A stretch of DNA of 6,654 bases from Eubacterium sp. (GTDB lineage: Bacteria > Bacillota > Clostridia > Lachnospirales > Lachnospiraceae): assembly GCA_003486385.1 (NCBI GenBank), contig DNFT01000053.1, positions 1 to 6,654 on the forward strand. Reading direction: 5' to 3'. A model generated the notes under the pieces. It ran no database searches. It worked only from the letters and a program-made list of their open reading frames with translations, and had not been told where the DNA came from. The stretch's first letter is position 1, and every line of letters starts with the position of its first letter. The position numbers and the translations under genes were made by a program. This document shows positions 5,170 through 6,654 of the stretch, piece after piece.

Positions 5170-6570
5170 TCAATTCTTTGAAAGCACAGCTTCAAGAACA
5201 TCGAAGAAATTTTCAAAGGTCTTTCTGCAGCACATCGGATTCTCAATCACAATTCCGTCCGCTGCAAGTCCTGTTACCGCAAATGCCATAGCCATCCTAT
5301 GATCATCAAAGGTCTTAATGTGTGCCGGCTGCGGTATACCATGACAGATATAGATACCCTCTTTTCCATCCTCAGTAAATGTTCCGCACTCAATATTCAT
5401 GGCACGAAGATTGGTAAGTACCGCTTCTATTCTGTCCGATTCCTGAAGCCTTATGTGGCCAACATTATGTATCCTTGTTGTTCCCTGTGCAAACGGAGCG
5501 ATTGCAGCAAGCGTCATACTCTGGTCTGAGAAATCATTCATATCAACGTCCACCGGCTTCAATATTCCACCATCCGGTGCATCCACCTGTATGCCCTCCC
5601 CTGTCTGGTTCACTGTACATCCCATTTTTTTCAGTACATCAAGAAATTTCATGTCCCCCTGCATCATTCCGTATCTGCTCTCCCTCACGGTGACACTTCC
5701 GCCGGTAACAGCCGCCGCCGCCCAGAAATAACATGCCGCCGAGATATCCGGCTCAATATAATATTTCCCTGGATTATACCTCTGTCCTGCCCCTACATGA
5801 TAATCATGTCCATCATATTCTACATTGCACCCAAAAGCTTTCATCATTGCAGAGGTTATCCTTATATATGCCCCATCTGTCTTTTCGCTGGTTATCTTAA
5901 TGTCAAGCCCCTCAGGAATAAGCACTCCCGCCATCATGAGCGCACTCAGAAACTGGGTACTGCGGCTTATATCTATATGGACAACCGCGGGCTTATCTCC
6001 CACATTGCCGGTTCCTGTATCCACAAGAGCGGTATTCTGTGCATTATCCGGACTGCAGTTCTTATCCGGCACACCATGACAGCCGCGTCCTCTCACCTTC
6101 ACTGGCAGATGTCCCCTCTCACCGAGATATTCAAATTCGGCTCCCAGCTCCGTCAATGCTTCAAAAAGCGAATCCATTGGTCTTGCCTGCATCTGCGGTG
6201 TGGCATTTATTGTATATCCGCCGTCTGAAAGTGCAAGCATTGCCGTGAGGAAACGTGCCGCAGTACCGGCGCTCCCCACGTCTATCGTGCCTGTCCTGTT
6301 AGGTATTTTTCCACCAAGCCCATCTATCTCCACTTTTTTATCCACTTCATCGACAGCCACATTGTACCCTAATGCTTCAAGGCTCCCTATGAAATGTTTC
6401 GAATCATCCGAAAACAATGCACCCTCAAGGACCGAGTGACCGCAGGCTATCGCTGCCATAAACAGTGCCCTGTTGGTCACGCTCTTAGAACCCGGAACCG
6501 TAACACATGCCTTTATAGGATGAGCTGCCCGCCTTACCTTATATACACTACCTGTTTCACCTGCACCCAT
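5170..6570 (-). CDS. aroA: 3-phosphoshikimate 1-carboxyvinyltransferase (EPSP synthase)
   Basis: AroA transfers the enolpyruvyl group of PEP to shikimate 3-phosphate, giving EPSP, the sixth step of the shikimate pathway toward chorismate; it is cytoplasmic. Numbering from the chosen ATG, 466 residues, key motifs are PGSKSVTNR (26-34; K29, S30, R34), GSAGTAAR (99-106), ARPM (R130), STQF (204-207), catalytic D275 in DISAACYF, QESDR (376-380), DHRMAM (H424, R425) and CRKTF (K450). Compared with E. coli (427 residues), K29 to K450 spans 32 extra residues. These are accounted for by a polar insertion at about 164-196, rich in N, D, T and G. Q376 stands where E. coli has K340, and F107 where it has P101. 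ATG 6570 is preferred over GTG 6582 because GTGAGG precedes it by 6 bp. No clear terminator follows the stop. Confidence 0.95.
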   Translation of the reverse strand: MGAGETGSVYKVRRAAHPIKACVTVPGSKSVTNRALFMAAIACGHSVLEGALFSDDSKHFIGSLEALGYNVAVDEVDKKVEIDGLGGKIPNRTGTIDVGSAGTAARFLTAMLALSDGGYTINATPQMQARPMDSLFEALTELGAEFEYLGERGHLPVKVRGRGCHGVPDKNCSPDNAQNTALVDTGTGNVGDKPAVVHIDISRSTQFLSALMMAGVLIPEGLDIKITSEKTDGAYIRITSAMMKAFGCNVEYDGHDYHVGAGQRYNPGKYYIEPDISAACYFWAAAAVTGGSVTVRESRYGMMQGDMKFLDVLKKMGCTVNQTGEGIQVDAPDGGILKPVDVDMNDFSDQSMTLAAIAPFAQGTTRIHNVGHIRLQESDRIEAVLTNLRAMNIECGTFTEDGKEGIYICHGIPQPAHIKTFDDHRMAMAFAVTGLAADGIVIENPMCCRKTFENFFDVLEAVLSKN

Positions 6571-6576
6571 GATATT

Positions 6577-6580
6577 CCTC
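6577..6580 (-). promoter_or_regulatory. Ribosome binding site that fixes the aroA start
   Basis: GAGG, within AAGTGAGG on the minus strand, lies 6 bp upstream of ATG 6570. The competing in-frame GTG at 6582 overlaps this site and has only AAGAAG very close in front. Starting at 6570 removes four residues (MRNI) from the longest open frame. Confidence 0.6.
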
Positions 6581-6654
6581 ACTTCTTATTTTTGTTTTTA
6601 TAATTTTTGGGAGGGGGGACAAAACATGCACAATTAATCTATGAGTGTATAACG

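Noticed and set aside
5797..6228. 143-codon plus-strand open frame antisense to aroA
   Set aside because: It is a shadow of the aroA coding strand. The predicted protein is compositionally odd (many His, Cys, Arg), and no start signal supports it.

Overview
The window looks like an ordinary chromosomal segment of a low-to-moderate-GC Firmicute, most likely a gut Clostridia/Lachnospiraceae member. The reasons are strong AGGAGG-type ribosome binding sites, the Clostridia-type variant of adenylosuccinate synthetase, a small SEC-C protein, and AT-rich intergenic DNA with consensus-like sigma-70/A promoters. The family-level assignment is inferred from protein character, not measured.

Layout: positions 1-2013 carry three plus-strand genes. 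They are an unrecognised two-span membrane protein with a soluble C-terminal domain (96-1076), a 168-residue protein ending in a SEC-C zinc motif (1168-1674), and a 66-residue two-span membrane peptide (1813-2013). A strong intrinsic terminator (1766-1799) directly abuts the ribosome binding site of the last one. Positions 2014-2134 form a convergent junction. It holds a long REP-like palindrome (2015-2076) with a GC-rich tail, then a hairpin terminator for the opposite strand.

Positions 2106-6570 carry a minus-strand housekeeping block, read from right to left: aroA (EPSP synthase, 6570-5170), a 256-bp gap containing a clear purA promoter and two leader hairpins, purA (4913-3627), and a HEAT-repeat plus class-I methyltransferase gene only 2 bp after purA (3624-2119). 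PurA commits IMP to AMP synthesis, and AroA makes EPSP for chorismate and the aromatic amino acids. The methyltransferase is probably an RNA base methylase translationally coupled to purA, but its target is unknown.

I see no prophage, CRISPR array, defence island, tRNA, rRNA or transposase gene. The points most worth a second look are small and structural: the palindromic repeat, a terminator whose loop is the stop codon, a purA leader hairpin whose two imperfect pairs are G-U only in the sense transcript, a terminator fused to a ribosome binding site, a 32-residue insertion in AroA, and an open in-frame stretch with an 18-bp tandem repeat beyond the aroA stop. None amounts to a demonstrated new system.
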